A DNA stretch of 64,000 nucleotides from Alphaproteobacteria bacterium. GTDB lineage: Bacteria > Pseudomonadota > Alphaproteobacteria > Rickettsiales > JABCZZ01. Below the pieces are notes generated by a model. It was not told where the DNA came from. It saw only the letters and a list, made by a program, of their open reading frames with translations, and did no database searches. The first letter of the stretch is position 1. Each line of letters begins with the position of its first letter. Positions 1-8,979 of this stretch are shown here, piece after piece. A program made the translations under genes and the position numbers. The stretch is taken from the NCBI GenBank assembly GCA_013289445.1, contig JABCZZ010000003.1:26223-90222 (forward strand), in the 5' to 3' direction.

Positions 1-832
1 GTTTGGGCTCGTGTGTTACCAGTGAAATGATGGCGGAGATTTTTCCCGGTGCCACTTGCCACAAATGATAGTCGGCTACCTTATTGTCACTGTCGTGTTC
101 GATAGCTTCGCGCACGGCCTCTTCCAACGCGGGGTCGGGCGTGAAATCGAGCAGCATGAAACTAGCCCTGCGCATCAGCGACCAGGACCAGTTGAGGATG
201 ACGACACTGCCGATGATTCCCATCAATGGGTCGGCCCAGTGCCAGCCGAAATATTTTCCCAGCAGCAACGCACCGACAGCAAAAATGGAGGTCACGGCGT
301 CCGCCAGCACATGGGTGTAGGCCGCGCGCATGTTGTGGTCGTGATGCGGATGATCATGCCCGTGCGCATGCGAATGCTCCTCTTTGAGCAGGCGTGCACA
401 GACGATATTTACGGCAAGACCCAGCAAGGCGACGAAGATCGCGTCGTTAAAGACGATCGGCGATGGGTGTATAAGTCGCCAGACGGATTCCCCTGCCACA
501 CCCACCGCGATAAGCGCAAGAATGGTGGCGCTGGTGAATCCGCCCAGCGCGTTCATCTTGCCGGTGCCAAAGGAAAAATACCGGCTTTGCGCATGCTTGC
601 GCGCCATAAAATAGGCCAGCCCGGCAATGCCCAGCGCGCCTACATGCGTTGCCATATGCCAGCCATCGGCCAGCAGCGCCATGGAATTAAACCGCATGCC
701 GCAGAGAATTTCTGCAGCCATCATGATCGCGGTCAGGCCGACCACGTACCAGGTACGGCGCTCGTTTTCCAGCTCATGGCCGGAAACATAGCGGTGATCA
801 TGCTCATGGGGGGCAGTGTTATGGACATGCAT
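1..832 (-). CDS. dmeF: DmeF-like cation diffusion facilitator, 3' end cut by window edge
   Basis: Reading the minus strand from an ATG at 832 gives an uninterrupted frame of about 277 codons that runs off the window. It is a CDF-family exporter that would pump Co2+, Ni2+ or Zn2+ out of the cytoplasm in exchange for protons. A His-rich start (HVHNTAPHEHDHR) precedes several hydrophobic segments. The metal-site motifs LADGWHMATH and YTHVLADAVTS, each with Asp and His, are visible. A second His-rich loop (SHAHGHDHPHHDH, complement of about 330-375) lies between the two membrane halves, as in DmeF and CzcD. The LADGWHM signature and two His clusters favour DmeF. The C-terminal domain is only partly present. 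The gene is divergent from fabI. The overlapping plus-strand frame at 56-865 is its shadow. Confidence 0.88.
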   Translation of the reverse strand, partial: MHVHNTAPHEHDHRYVSGHELENERRTWYVVGLTAIMMAAEILCGMRFNSMALLADGWHMATHVGALGIAGLAYFMARKHAQSRYFSFGTGKMNALGGFTSATILALIAVGVAGESVWRLIHPSPIVFNDAIFVALLGLAVNIVCARLLKEEHSHAHGHDHPHHDHNMRAAYTHVLADAVTSIFAVGALLLGKYFGWHWADPLMGIIGSVVILNWSWSLMRRASFMLLDFTPDPALEEAVREAIEHDSDNKVADYHLWQVAPGKISAIISLVTHEPK

Positions 833-897
833 GCGCCAAGCATACGCGCTTTGCATGGCTCTTAGCAATGCTGTATAGATCGCTCAAGGGAGGCATC

Positions 898-1665
898 ATG
901 ACCATATCACTTAAAGGCAAACGCGGATTGATCGTCGGCATCGCCAACGATAAGTCCATTGCCTGGGGCTGCGCAAAAGTATTTCGTGAGCAGGGTGCAG
1001 AACTTGCCATTACCTATCTTAACGACAAGGCAAAAGTCTTTGTAGCGCCTCTGGCGAAGAAAGTGAGGGCCTCGCTTATCCTGCCGCTTAACGTGCAGAG
1101 CGATGCGCAGTTGAAAGCGGTGTTTGCCGCTATTGTAAAAAAATGGGGCAGGCTCGATTTCCTGCTGCATGCGGTGGCGTACTGCCCCAATGAAGATCTG
1201 CGCGGCCGTACGATTGATTGCTCGCGCGAAGGATTTCTTACCGCCATGGATATTTCCTGCCATTCCTTCATCCGTATGGCGAAACTTGTCGAACCGCTGA
1301 TGAAAAAGGGAGGCACTCTGCTTACCGTGGGCTATCTGGGCAGCCAGCGCGTGATCGAAGGCTACAACGTGATGGGTCCGGTCAAAGCAGCGCTGGATGG
1401 CACAGTGAAATATCTGGCAGCGGAATTGGGCCAGAAAAACATCCGCGTCAATTCGATCTCACCGGGGCCGATTTCTACGCGTGCGGCCAGCGGGATCGTC
1501 AAATTTGATGTGCTGGCGGCCCAAACGCGATCACGCGCGATTCTTAAGCGTCAGCTTACGATAGAAGAAGTCGGCGCGCTTGCGGCCTTTCTGGTGAGCG
1601 ATGACGCACGCCATATTACCGGTCAGACCGCCTATATTGACGGCGGCCATAGCGTAATGGGGTAG
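898..1665 (+). CDS. fabI: enoyl-[acyl-carrier-protein] reductase (NADH)
   Basis: FabI reduces trans-2-enoyl-ACP to acyl-ACP, the last step of each fatty acid elongation round in the cytoplasm. The N-terminus has the FabI nucleotide motif GLIVGIANDKSIAWG. Counting from the ATG at 898, Tyr146, Tyr156 and Lys163 fall at the numbers known for E. coli FabI (YNVMGPVK is the Y-x6-K active site, which separates FabI from ordinary Y-x3-K SDRs). The ATG at 898 is chosen over the upstream in-frame start at 868 because AAGGGAGG sits just before it. The product is 255 aa, normal for the family. It is divergent from dmeF; a TetR gene follows about 80 bases downstream. Confidence 0.95.
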   Translation: MTISLKGKRGLIVGIANDKSIAWGCAKVFREQGAELAITYLNDKAKVFVAPLAKKVRASLILPLNVQSDAQLKAVFAAIVKKWGRLDFLLHAVAYCPNEDLRGRTIDCSREGFLTAMDISCHSFIRMAKLVEPLMKKGGTLLTVGYLGSQRVIEGYNVMGPVKAALDGTVKYLAAELGQKNIRVNSISPGPISTRAASGIVKFDVLAAQTRSRAILKRQLTIEEVGALAAFLVSDDARHITGQTAYIDGGHSVMG

Positions 1666-1689
1666 TCTGCAGACCCAAAAACAACACTT

Positions 1690-1701
1690 GACTGATTGGT
1701 C
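1690..1701. promoter_or_regulatory. putative TetR operator upstream of the TetR gene
   Basis: GACTGATTGGTC is a near-palindrome of the form GAC[CT]-N4-[GA]GTC, 47 bases before the TetR start. Two related 12-mers lie before the SDR gene at 2456-2467 and 2480-2491. Half-sites GACC/GGTC separated by four bases resemble the known NemR box. Autoregulation is inferred. Confidence 0.55.
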
Positions 1702-1747
1702 AAATTTTGTATAGTGAGCCTAATTCACTGACGAAAGGCATTTGGCC

Positions 1748-2368
1748 ATGGCCAATGTAAACGATACTAAACAAAAATTGATCGATACCGCCCTGGAGCT
1801 TCTGTGGACCAACAGCTATGGCTCAGTCAGCGTTGACGATATTTGCAAAGCGGCGGACGTAAAGAAGGGAAGCTTCTATCACTTTTTTCCTTCCAAAATC
1901 GATCTTACCGTTGCGGTCATGGAAGAGAACTCCCGCGTCAGCAAACCTTACTATGATGATATTTTCTCCGCGGGCACCCCGCCCGTGGAACGCTTTGAGC
2001 GCCTGGCGGACTTCATGTATAATGTGCAGGCCCAGGCGGCGGCCAAATATGGCCATGTGTGCGGTTGCCCATGTGCCTCACTTTCCTCAGAAATTGCAGC
2101 ACATGAAAGGGGCGTGCGCCGCAAATTCGAGGATATCAGCCAGCTGCAGGATCGCTATTATCAGAACGCGCTGCGCGACATGGTAGTGCAGGGAATTCTG
2201 CCGGAAAATACCGATGTGAAAGTCAAAGCACAGGAAGTGCGTGCCTATCTTCTGGGCCAGGTCATGCTGGCCCGCATACAAAACGATCTCGAGCCGCTCA
2301 AGCGCGACCTGAAAGCAGGACTGCTCAGGACGCTGGGTGTCGAAAGTAAGTCTGTGAAAGCCGCGTAA
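1748..2368 (+). CDS. TetR/AcrR-family regulator, NemR-like, with clustered cysteines
   Basis: This is a 206-aa one-component repressor. The N-terminal helix-turn-helix is at about residues 26-52 (VSVDDICKAADVKKGSFYHF, a typical TetR recognition region). The ligand domain carries three closely spaced cysteines at 105, 107 and 109 (CGCPC), close to the position of the redox-active Cys106 of E. coli NemR. ATG at 1748 is preferred to TTG at 1742 because AAAGG lies nine bases upstream of the ATG. Its own promoter and that of the SDR gene at 2521 share the 12-mer operator, so it probably represses both. Response to electrophiles or reactive chlorine is inferred from the cysteines and operator type only. 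Confidence 0.85.
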   Translation: MANVNDTKQKLIDTALELLWTNSYGSVSVDDICKAADVKKGSFYHFFPSKIDLTVAVMEENSRVSKPYYDDIFSAGTPPVERFERLADFMYNVQAQAAAKYGHVCGCPCASLSSEIAAHERGVRRKFEDISQLQDRYYQNALRDMVVQGILPENTDVKVKAQEVRAYLLGQVMLARIQNDLEPLKRDLKAGLLRTLGVESKSVKAA

Positions 2369-2421
2369 AAATTCTCACTTTAATAAGAGTGCCTATCCCA
2401 CGGTGAGGTGATGACCTACAG

Positions 2422-2442
2422 CCGCAGAAGAGCGGTTTTTTT
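2422..2442 (+). terminator. weak intrinsic terminator after the TetR gene
   Basis: CCGC (2422-2425) and GCGG (2432-2435) form a 4-bp stem with a 6-base loop, followed by seven T. The stem is short, so the call is tentative. Confidence 0.4.
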
Positions 2443-2455
2443 GGGGATATGACTT

Positions 2456-2491
2456 TACCGACCGGTCAAATATAAGCGTGACTAATCAGTC
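2456..2491. promoter_or_regulatory. pair of putative TetR operators before the SDR gene
   Basis: TACCGACCGGTC (2456-2467) and GACTAATCAGTC (2480-2491) resemble GACTGATTGGTC in front of the TetR gene. The two copies are 24 bases apart start to start, close to two helical turns and a quarter, so two repressor dimers could sit on roughly the same face. Binding is inferred. Confidence 0.55.
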
Positions 2492-2520
2492 TAAAATCAC
2501 CAAACAAAAGGAGACGTGCC

Positions 2521-3276
2521 ATGACTAAGAAACTTGAAGGAAAAGTAGCGGTAATCACTGGCGGCAATAGCGGAATGGGCTTGGCCACCGCCAAACTGTT
2601 TGCCGCCGAGGGTGCTTACGTCGTCATCACCGGGCGACGCCAAAGCGAGCTCGATAAAGCGGTGAAAGAAATCGGTAATTCAAAAGTTACCGGCGTACAG
2701 GGCGATGTGGCTAAACTTGCCGATCTGGATCGCCTGTATTCCACCGTAAAAGCCAAACACGGCCATATCGATATTCTGTTCGCTAATGCCGGCCTGGGTA
2801 ACCTTGCACCCCTTGGCCAGATTAGCGAAGAGAGCTTCGACCTGATGTTCAACGTCAACGTCAAAGGACTTCTGTTTACCGTGCAGAAAGCCTTGCCGCT
2901 GCTCAAAGACGGCAGTTCGATTATCCTCAATGCCTCTATCGCGGCCTCCAAAGGCATGGAGAATTTCAGCGTCTATTCAGCTACTAAGGCTGCCGTGCGA
3001 TCGTTTGCCCGCAGCTGGACGACAGACCTTAAAGCCCGTCATATCCGTGTGAATGCAATCAGCCCTGGTCCCATCGCCACGCCGATTTTCGGCAAGATGG
3101 GATTAAGCGAGCAGGAGCAGCAGCAATTCGGTGCGGACATCGTGGGGCGCGTACCGATGGGCCGCATCGGCGCCGCTGAGGAAATAGCCACGGCGGCATT
3201 GTTCCTCGCTTCCAGCGACAGCAGCTTCGTCACCGGCATCGAGCTCACCGTCGATGGCGGCACTGCCCAAGTCTAG
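2521..3276 (+). CDS. short-chain dehydrogenase/reductase (classical SDR)
   Basis: This 251-aa NAD(P)-dependent oxidoreductase has the Rossmann motif TGGNSGMG at residues 13-20, NAG at about 89-91, and the catalytic Ser139, Tyr152 and Lys156 (YSATK). It ends with the common TGIELTVDGG tail. The start at 2521 has AAAGGAGA seven bases upstream. Two TetR-type operators lie in its promoter region, so it is the likely target of the preceding regulator. Substrate cannot be read from sequence; detoxification of a reactive carbonyl or quinone would fit the NemR-like regulator but is inference. Confidence 0.9.
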   Translation: MTKKLEGKVAVITGGNSGMGLATAKLFAAEGAYVVITGRRQSELDKAVKEIGNSKVTGVQGDVAKLADLDRLYSTVKAKHGHIDILFANAGLGNLAPLGQISEESFDLMFNVNVKGLLFTVQKALPLLKDGSSIILNASIAASKGMENFSVYSATKAAVRSFARSWTTDLKARHIRVNAISPGPIATPIFGKMGLSEQEQQQFGADIVGRVPMGRIGAAEEIATAALFLASSDSSFVTGIELTVDGGTAQV

Positions 3277-3314
3277 CAACATTCAACGAACCGAGTGATA
3301 CCCGGGAGGGACAT

Positions 3315-3494
3315 ATGAAGAAAATTACCTTATACATCAGCAAAGGCCGCGCCCTCGCGGCGGTGATTGTCCTGCTGGGTATCGCCGGTCTTACGTACTA
3401 CACGACAGGGGCCAATGCCGTTATCTCAGCGTTGTCCAATACAGCGATTTCCATCGCGGCACAAACATTGGTGATGAAGAGCTTCAGGGCATGA
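3315..3494 (+). CDS. small membrane protein, 59 aa
   Basis: An ATG at 3315 is preceded by GGGAGGG and opens a 59-codon frame ending in TGA at 3492. The protein starts MKKITLYISKGR, followed by a hydrophobic segment at about residues 13-29 (ALAAVIVLLGIAGLTYY) and a second moderately hydrophobic stretch at 35-52. It could be a single-pass membrane protein or carry an uncleaved signal. It lies 38 bases after the SDR stop on the same strand and may share its TetR-controlled transcript. The stop abuts the 3' end of tRNA-Ser on the other strand. I do not recognise a family. Confidence 0.6.
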   Translation: MKKITLYISKGRALAAVIVLLGIAGLTYYTTGANAVISALSNTAISIAAQTLVMKSFRA

Positions 3495-3498
3495 GGCT

Positions 3499-3588
3499 TG
3501 GCGGAGAGGGAGAGATTCGAACTCTCGAAACCCTTGCGGGTTTAACGGTTTTCGAGACCGTCCTATTCAACCACTCTAGCACCTCTCC
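3499..3588 (-). tRNA. tRNA-Ser (anticodon CGA)
   Basis: Reading the minus strand, a 7-bp acceptor stem GGAGAGG/CCTCTCC, discriminator G and encoded CCA enclose a class II tRNA with a long variable arm. The anticodon stem ACGGT/ACCGT holds the loop CTCGAAA, anticodon CGA (reads UCG). The T-arm GAGAG-TTCGAAT-CTCTC is perfect. Total length is 90 bases. Confidence 0.96.
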
Positions 3589-3772
3589 GTGCACGAAAAA
3601 TTTCCAGAATTCAAATTGTTATAGGAGAACAATACGTTCTGGCGCAGTGGAAGGCGGGCAAAATAGCGCAAGTACAGCGCGCTAGCAACCTGAATATCTG
3701 TCTTTTTCGCGCCAAATTCCCAGAGGGCCGCACTCAAGGCCAACCTCTTGCTAAATGAGGCAAAGTTAGCGA

Positions 3773-3800
3773 TTGACAATTGGACCTGCGTCTTTATATT
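3773..3800 (+). promoter_or_regulatory. sigma-70-type promoter of rplU-rpmA
   Basis: TTGACA (3773-3778), 16-base spacer, TATATT (3795-3800). The L21 start is 26 bases after the -10 box. Confidence 0.75.
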
Positions 3801-3825
3801 CCACCGTCCAAATCAGGAGACACCC

Positions 3826-4125
3826 ATGCTTGCAGTCATCCGCACCGGCGGAAAACAATATACGGTTGCCCAGGGCGACGTCATCAAAGTTGAAAAACTT
3901 GAAGGCAAGGCCGGCGACAAACTCACGATCGGCGAAGTGCTTGCCGCCGACGGCAAACTCGGCGCGCCCTTGCTTAAAGGTGCGAGCGTCGCTGCTGAAA
4001 TCGTCGAACAGACGCGCAACGACACGGTGCTCATTTTCAAAAAGAAACGCCGTCACAATTACCGTCGCAAGAATGGCCATCGCCAGCAGCTGACGGCAAT
4101 CAAAATCACCGGCATTACACTTTAA
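3826..4125 (+). CDS. rplU: 50S ribosomal protein L21
   Basis: This is a 99-aa ribosomal protein that binds 23S rRNA in the large subunit. The start [18 protein letters not shown] and the RNA-binding stretch [16 protein letters not shown] near the C-terminus are diagnostic. The ATG at 3826 follows CAGGAGA. The longer in-frame start at 3748 would place coding sequence over the promoter, so it is rejected. rpmA follows 15 bases later, the usual L21-L27-Obg order. Confidence 0.97.
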   Translation: MLAVIRTGGKQYTVAQGDVIKVEKLEGKAGDKLTIGEVLAADGKLGAPLLKGASVAAEIVEQTRNDTVLIFKKKRRHNYRRKNGHRQQLTAIKITGITL

Positions 4126-4140
4126 AACGGAGAGACGTTC

Positions 4141-4401
4141 ATGGCACATAAAAAAGCAGGCGGCAGTTCACGCAACGGACGTGATTCAGCAGGTCGCAGA
4201 CTCGGCGTAAAGCGCTACGAGGGCGAAATCGTTCTTGCGGGCAACATCCTGGTTCGCCAGCGCGGCACCAAGTTCTACCCGGGCAAGAATGTCGGCTTAG
4301 GCAAAGATCACACCTTATTCGCCAAAGCTACCGGCAAGGTCAGCTTCGCCCAGAAAGCTCTGGGACGCACCTATGTTTCGGTGGAGGCGGCACAAGCCTA
4401 A
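4141..4401 (+). CDS. rpmA: 50S ribosomal protein L27
   Basis: This 86-aa protein begins [20 protein letters not shown]. The N-terminal tail of L27 reaches the peptidyl transferase centre and stabilises tRNA. There is no N-terminal cleavage extension of the Firmicutes type. It is co-transcribed with rplU, and a strong terminator follows directly, so obgE probably depends on read-through or its own promoter. Confidence 0.98.
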   Translation: MAHKKAGGSSRNGRDSAGRRLGVKRYEGEIVLAGNILVRQRGTKFYPGKNVGLGKDHTLFAKATGKVSFAQKALGRTYVSVEAAQA

Positions 4402-4424
4402 CCTTCTTCTTTAGAAGAATACAT

Positions 4425-6590
<2,166 letters not shown>

Positions 6591-6594
6591 ACCG

Positions 6595-6623
6595 TTGACT
6601 TTTGAACACGCGCCTCTTACAAA
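6595..6623 (+). promoter_or_regulatory. promoter of tRNA-Ile
   Basis: TTGACT (6595-6600), 17-base spacer, TACAAA (6618-6623), 18 bases before the mature tRNA 5' end. Confidence 0.5.
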
Positions 6624-6640
6624 CGGCACTCCTCTAGAAG

Positions 6641-6717
<77 letters not shown>

Positions 6718-6725
6718 TTGCCAGA

Positions 6726-8102
6726 CTACCCGTGGATCATTTCACCGTGCTGGCTCTGGTCAAGACCGATGCGCTGGTCGGTCTCACTCAATGTAAGCCC
6801 CATCGTCGCCTTGATGATTCTAAGGAGGATGTAACTCACCACCGCACAATAGACGATGGTGATACCCACGGAAAGGATCTGAGTAAAAAGCTGATTGATA
6901 TTGCCCTCAAGCGCGCCCTTGGTGCCGCCGATGGATTCGACTGCAAATACGCCGGTCAGAATCGCGCCAATGATACCGCCGACGCAATGCACGCCGAACA
7001 CGTCGAGCGTATCGTCAATGCCGAACTTGTACTTAAGACTGGTAGCGAGGTAGCAACAGATGCCCGCAGCCACGCCGATATAAAACGCACCCTGCACATC
7101 GACAAAGCCGGATGCCGGCGTAATGGCAACCAGTCCTGCCACGGCTCCGGAAATGATGCCCAGCACGGTCGGTTTTTTCGATTTGAGCCACTCCACCGCC
7201 ATCCATGCAAGACCGGCCGCTGCCGTTGCCACATGGGTCACTAGCATGGCCATGCCGGCGCGATCGCCTGAGGTCACTGCAGAGCCGGCATTAAAGCCGA
7301 ACCAGCCGACCCACAGCAGCGAAGCGCCGGTAAGGCTTAAGCCGATATTATAAGGCGGCGTGTTACGGCGGCGTTTGTCGAAATCAAAGCCCTTGCCCAT
7401 GACGATGGCGGCGACGATGCCTGCAACACCAGCATTGATATGCACCACGGTGCCACCGGCGAAATCAAGCGTCGTTCCCAGTCCGAAGAGGCCCGGATAT
7501 TTATCAATATTGGTGCCGCCCAGCCAGCCGTGATCACCCCAGACCCAATGGGCGATGGGGATATAGACGAACGTGAACCACAATCCGATAAACACCAGCA
7601 TGGAAGAAAATTGGATACGCGTTGCCACTGCGCCCAGAATCAATGCGCCGGTGATGACGGCAAAGGTCAGCTGGAACATGACATAGACCGATTCGGGAAT
7701 GGTGGTGGCCAGAGGCGAGATGGCCTTAAGCCCCATGCCCGACAGCATGATGCGCGAAGCGCCGCCCAGATACAGCGAGCCGCCTTGGGTGAAGGCAAAA
7801 CTGTAGCCGTAAATAATCCACAGCACGCTGATGAGGCAGCAGACGGCGAAACTTTGCGCCAGCACACCCAGTACGCATTCTTTATTCACCATGCCGCCGT
7901 AAAACAGCGCAAGACCCGGAATGGTCATGAGCAAGACGATAGCAGTGGAGATAAGCATCCATGCCGTGTCGCCCGAGTCAATTTTGGCAGCGGCGGGCGT
8001 TTGTGCAAGCCCAAGCTGCGGAAAGATAAGCACGATACATGCGATCAGAAGAAAAAAGAAAACCGCAGAAAAAGAGCGCTTCGACAGACAATAAAGCATC
8101 AT
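6726..8102 (-). CDS. amtB: ammonium transporter (Amt family)
   Basis: This 458-aa inner membrane channel conducts NH4+/NH3 and works as a trimer. A hydrophobic signal-like N-terminus (to about residue 33, ending LGLAQ) is followed by the start of the mature protein with DTAWMLISTAIVLLMTIPGLALFYGG, the Amt signature region. The signatures DFAGGTVVHINAGVAG and VHCVGGIIGAILTG contain the twin pore histidines. AmtB is normally paired with glnK; no PII gene is adjacent here, so PII control must come from elsewhere. It is convergent with tRNA-Ile and divergent from the LapG-like gene. GCAGGG lies before the ATG. Confidence 0.96.
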   Translation of the reverse strand: MMLYCLSKRSFSAVFFFLLIACIVLIFPQLGLAQTPAAAKIDSGDTAWMLISTAIVLLMTIPGLALFYGGMVNKECVLGVLAQSFAVCCLISVLWIIYGYSFAFTQGGSLYLGGASRIMLSGMGLKAISPLATTIPESVYVMFQLTFAVITGALILGAVATRIQFSSMLVFIGLWFTFVYIPIAHWVWGDHGWLGGTNIDKYPGLFGLGTTLDFAGGTVVHINAGVAGIVAAIVMGKGFDFDKRRRNTPPYNIGLSLTGASLLWVGWFGFNAGSAVTSGDRAGMAMLVTHVATAAAGLAWMAVEWLKSKKPTVLGIISGAVAGLVAITPASGFVDVQGAFYIGVAAGICCYLATSLKYKFGIDDTLDVFGVHCVGGIIGAILTGVFAVESIGGTKGALEGNINQLFTQILSVGITIVYCAVVSYILLRIIKATMGLTLSETDQRIGLDQSQHGEMIHG

Positions 8103-8268
8103 AAAACCCTGCTTAAAATTCGATTCCGAATATTGCCTGCAGCCAGTAATTCCGGGTTTTTGTAGCTATTTGAGCCCGGTGCCGTTTGCGTAACATAGGT
8201 TTTTTTGTTTGTCAAAGCCCAACGAAAGAGGCTGGCGCCCTCCTGCGCACTTTATTATAGTGGCGGGC

Positions 8269-8925
8269 ATGATGCAGATTTTGCGCCCGTTTTGGCTTGT
8301 GGCACTGTTGCTGCCCGCGATGATTTTTTGCGGCGCGCCGCCTGCCGTTGCGTTGCAATCCTATTTCATCAATAACGAAGTGAAAGCCGACAACATCGAC
8401 ATGTTCCCTAAATGGATGGACATGATCGCGCGCTATAACGCCGAGTCGCATCCGCTTGATAGTATCTGCGGACAAGAACGTTACAGCACCTGCAAGCTCA
8501 AGGAATGGAAAGACTTCGTCGAAGGTCTTCGCGGTCAGCGCAGGCTTGACCAGATGGATCAGATCAATCGCTTCGTCAACCGCTACCCTTACATCGAGGA
8601 CATCGTCAACTGGGGGGTCGAAGACTACTGGGCCACGGTCTATGAATTCCAACGCAAGAGCGGCGACTGCGAGGATTATGCGATTGCCAAATTCATGAGC
8701 CTGCGCGCACTCGGCGTGCCCAATGACGACATGCGTATCGAAGTCGTGCAGGATCTCAATCTGGGCGGCATTCTGCACGCTATACTCATCGTGTTTGTCG
8801 GCGATCAGGTCTACGTGCTCGACAACCAGATCAAGCAGGTGATCCTGGCGGTGGATATTTATCACTATAAACCGATTTATTCGATCAATGAGGCCCACTG
8901 GTGGCGCCATATCATGATTCAATGA
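8269..8925 (+). CDS. LapG-like periplasmic cysteine protease (BTLCP family)
   Basis: This 218-aa protein has an N-terminal signal peptide (residues 1-29, hydrophobic LVALLLPAMIF, cleavage near AVA-LQ). The transglutaminase-like fold follows with the triad Cys134 (SGDCEDYAIAKF), His170 (GILHAIL) and Asp185 (VLDNQ). The acidic pair after the Cys (ED) belongs to the calcium site known in LapG. LapG proteases cut an N-terminal site in giant RTX adhesins and so release biofilms; they are controlled by the c-di-GMP receptor LapD. The start at 8269 (ATGATG) is chosen because it places the signal peptide at the N-terminus; an upstream TTG at 8209 exists. No adhesin gene is in the window. The next gene, 54 bases on, encodes a membrane receptor. 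Confidence 0.9.
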   Translation: MMQILRPFWLVALLLPAMIFCGAPPAVALQSYFINNEVKADNIDMFPKWMDMIARYNAESHPLDSICGQERYSTCKLKEWKDFVEGLRGQRRLDQMDQINRFVNRYPYIEDIVNWGVEDYWATVYEFQRKSGDCEDYAIAKFMSLRALGVPNDDMRIEVVQDLNLGGILHAILIVFVGDQVYVLDNQIKQVILAVDIYHYKPIYSINEAHWWRHIMIQ

Positions 8926-8979
8926 TTTCATTTTTGCAAAAAACACTTATGATGCTGCGACCGGAATGAAAGGATGATT

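Noticed and set aside
56..865. 269-codon plus-strand frame over the dmeF region
   Set aside because: Its translation is unlike any family and is rich in His and Met because it mirrors the minus-strand dmeF, whose membrane and metal motifs are clear.
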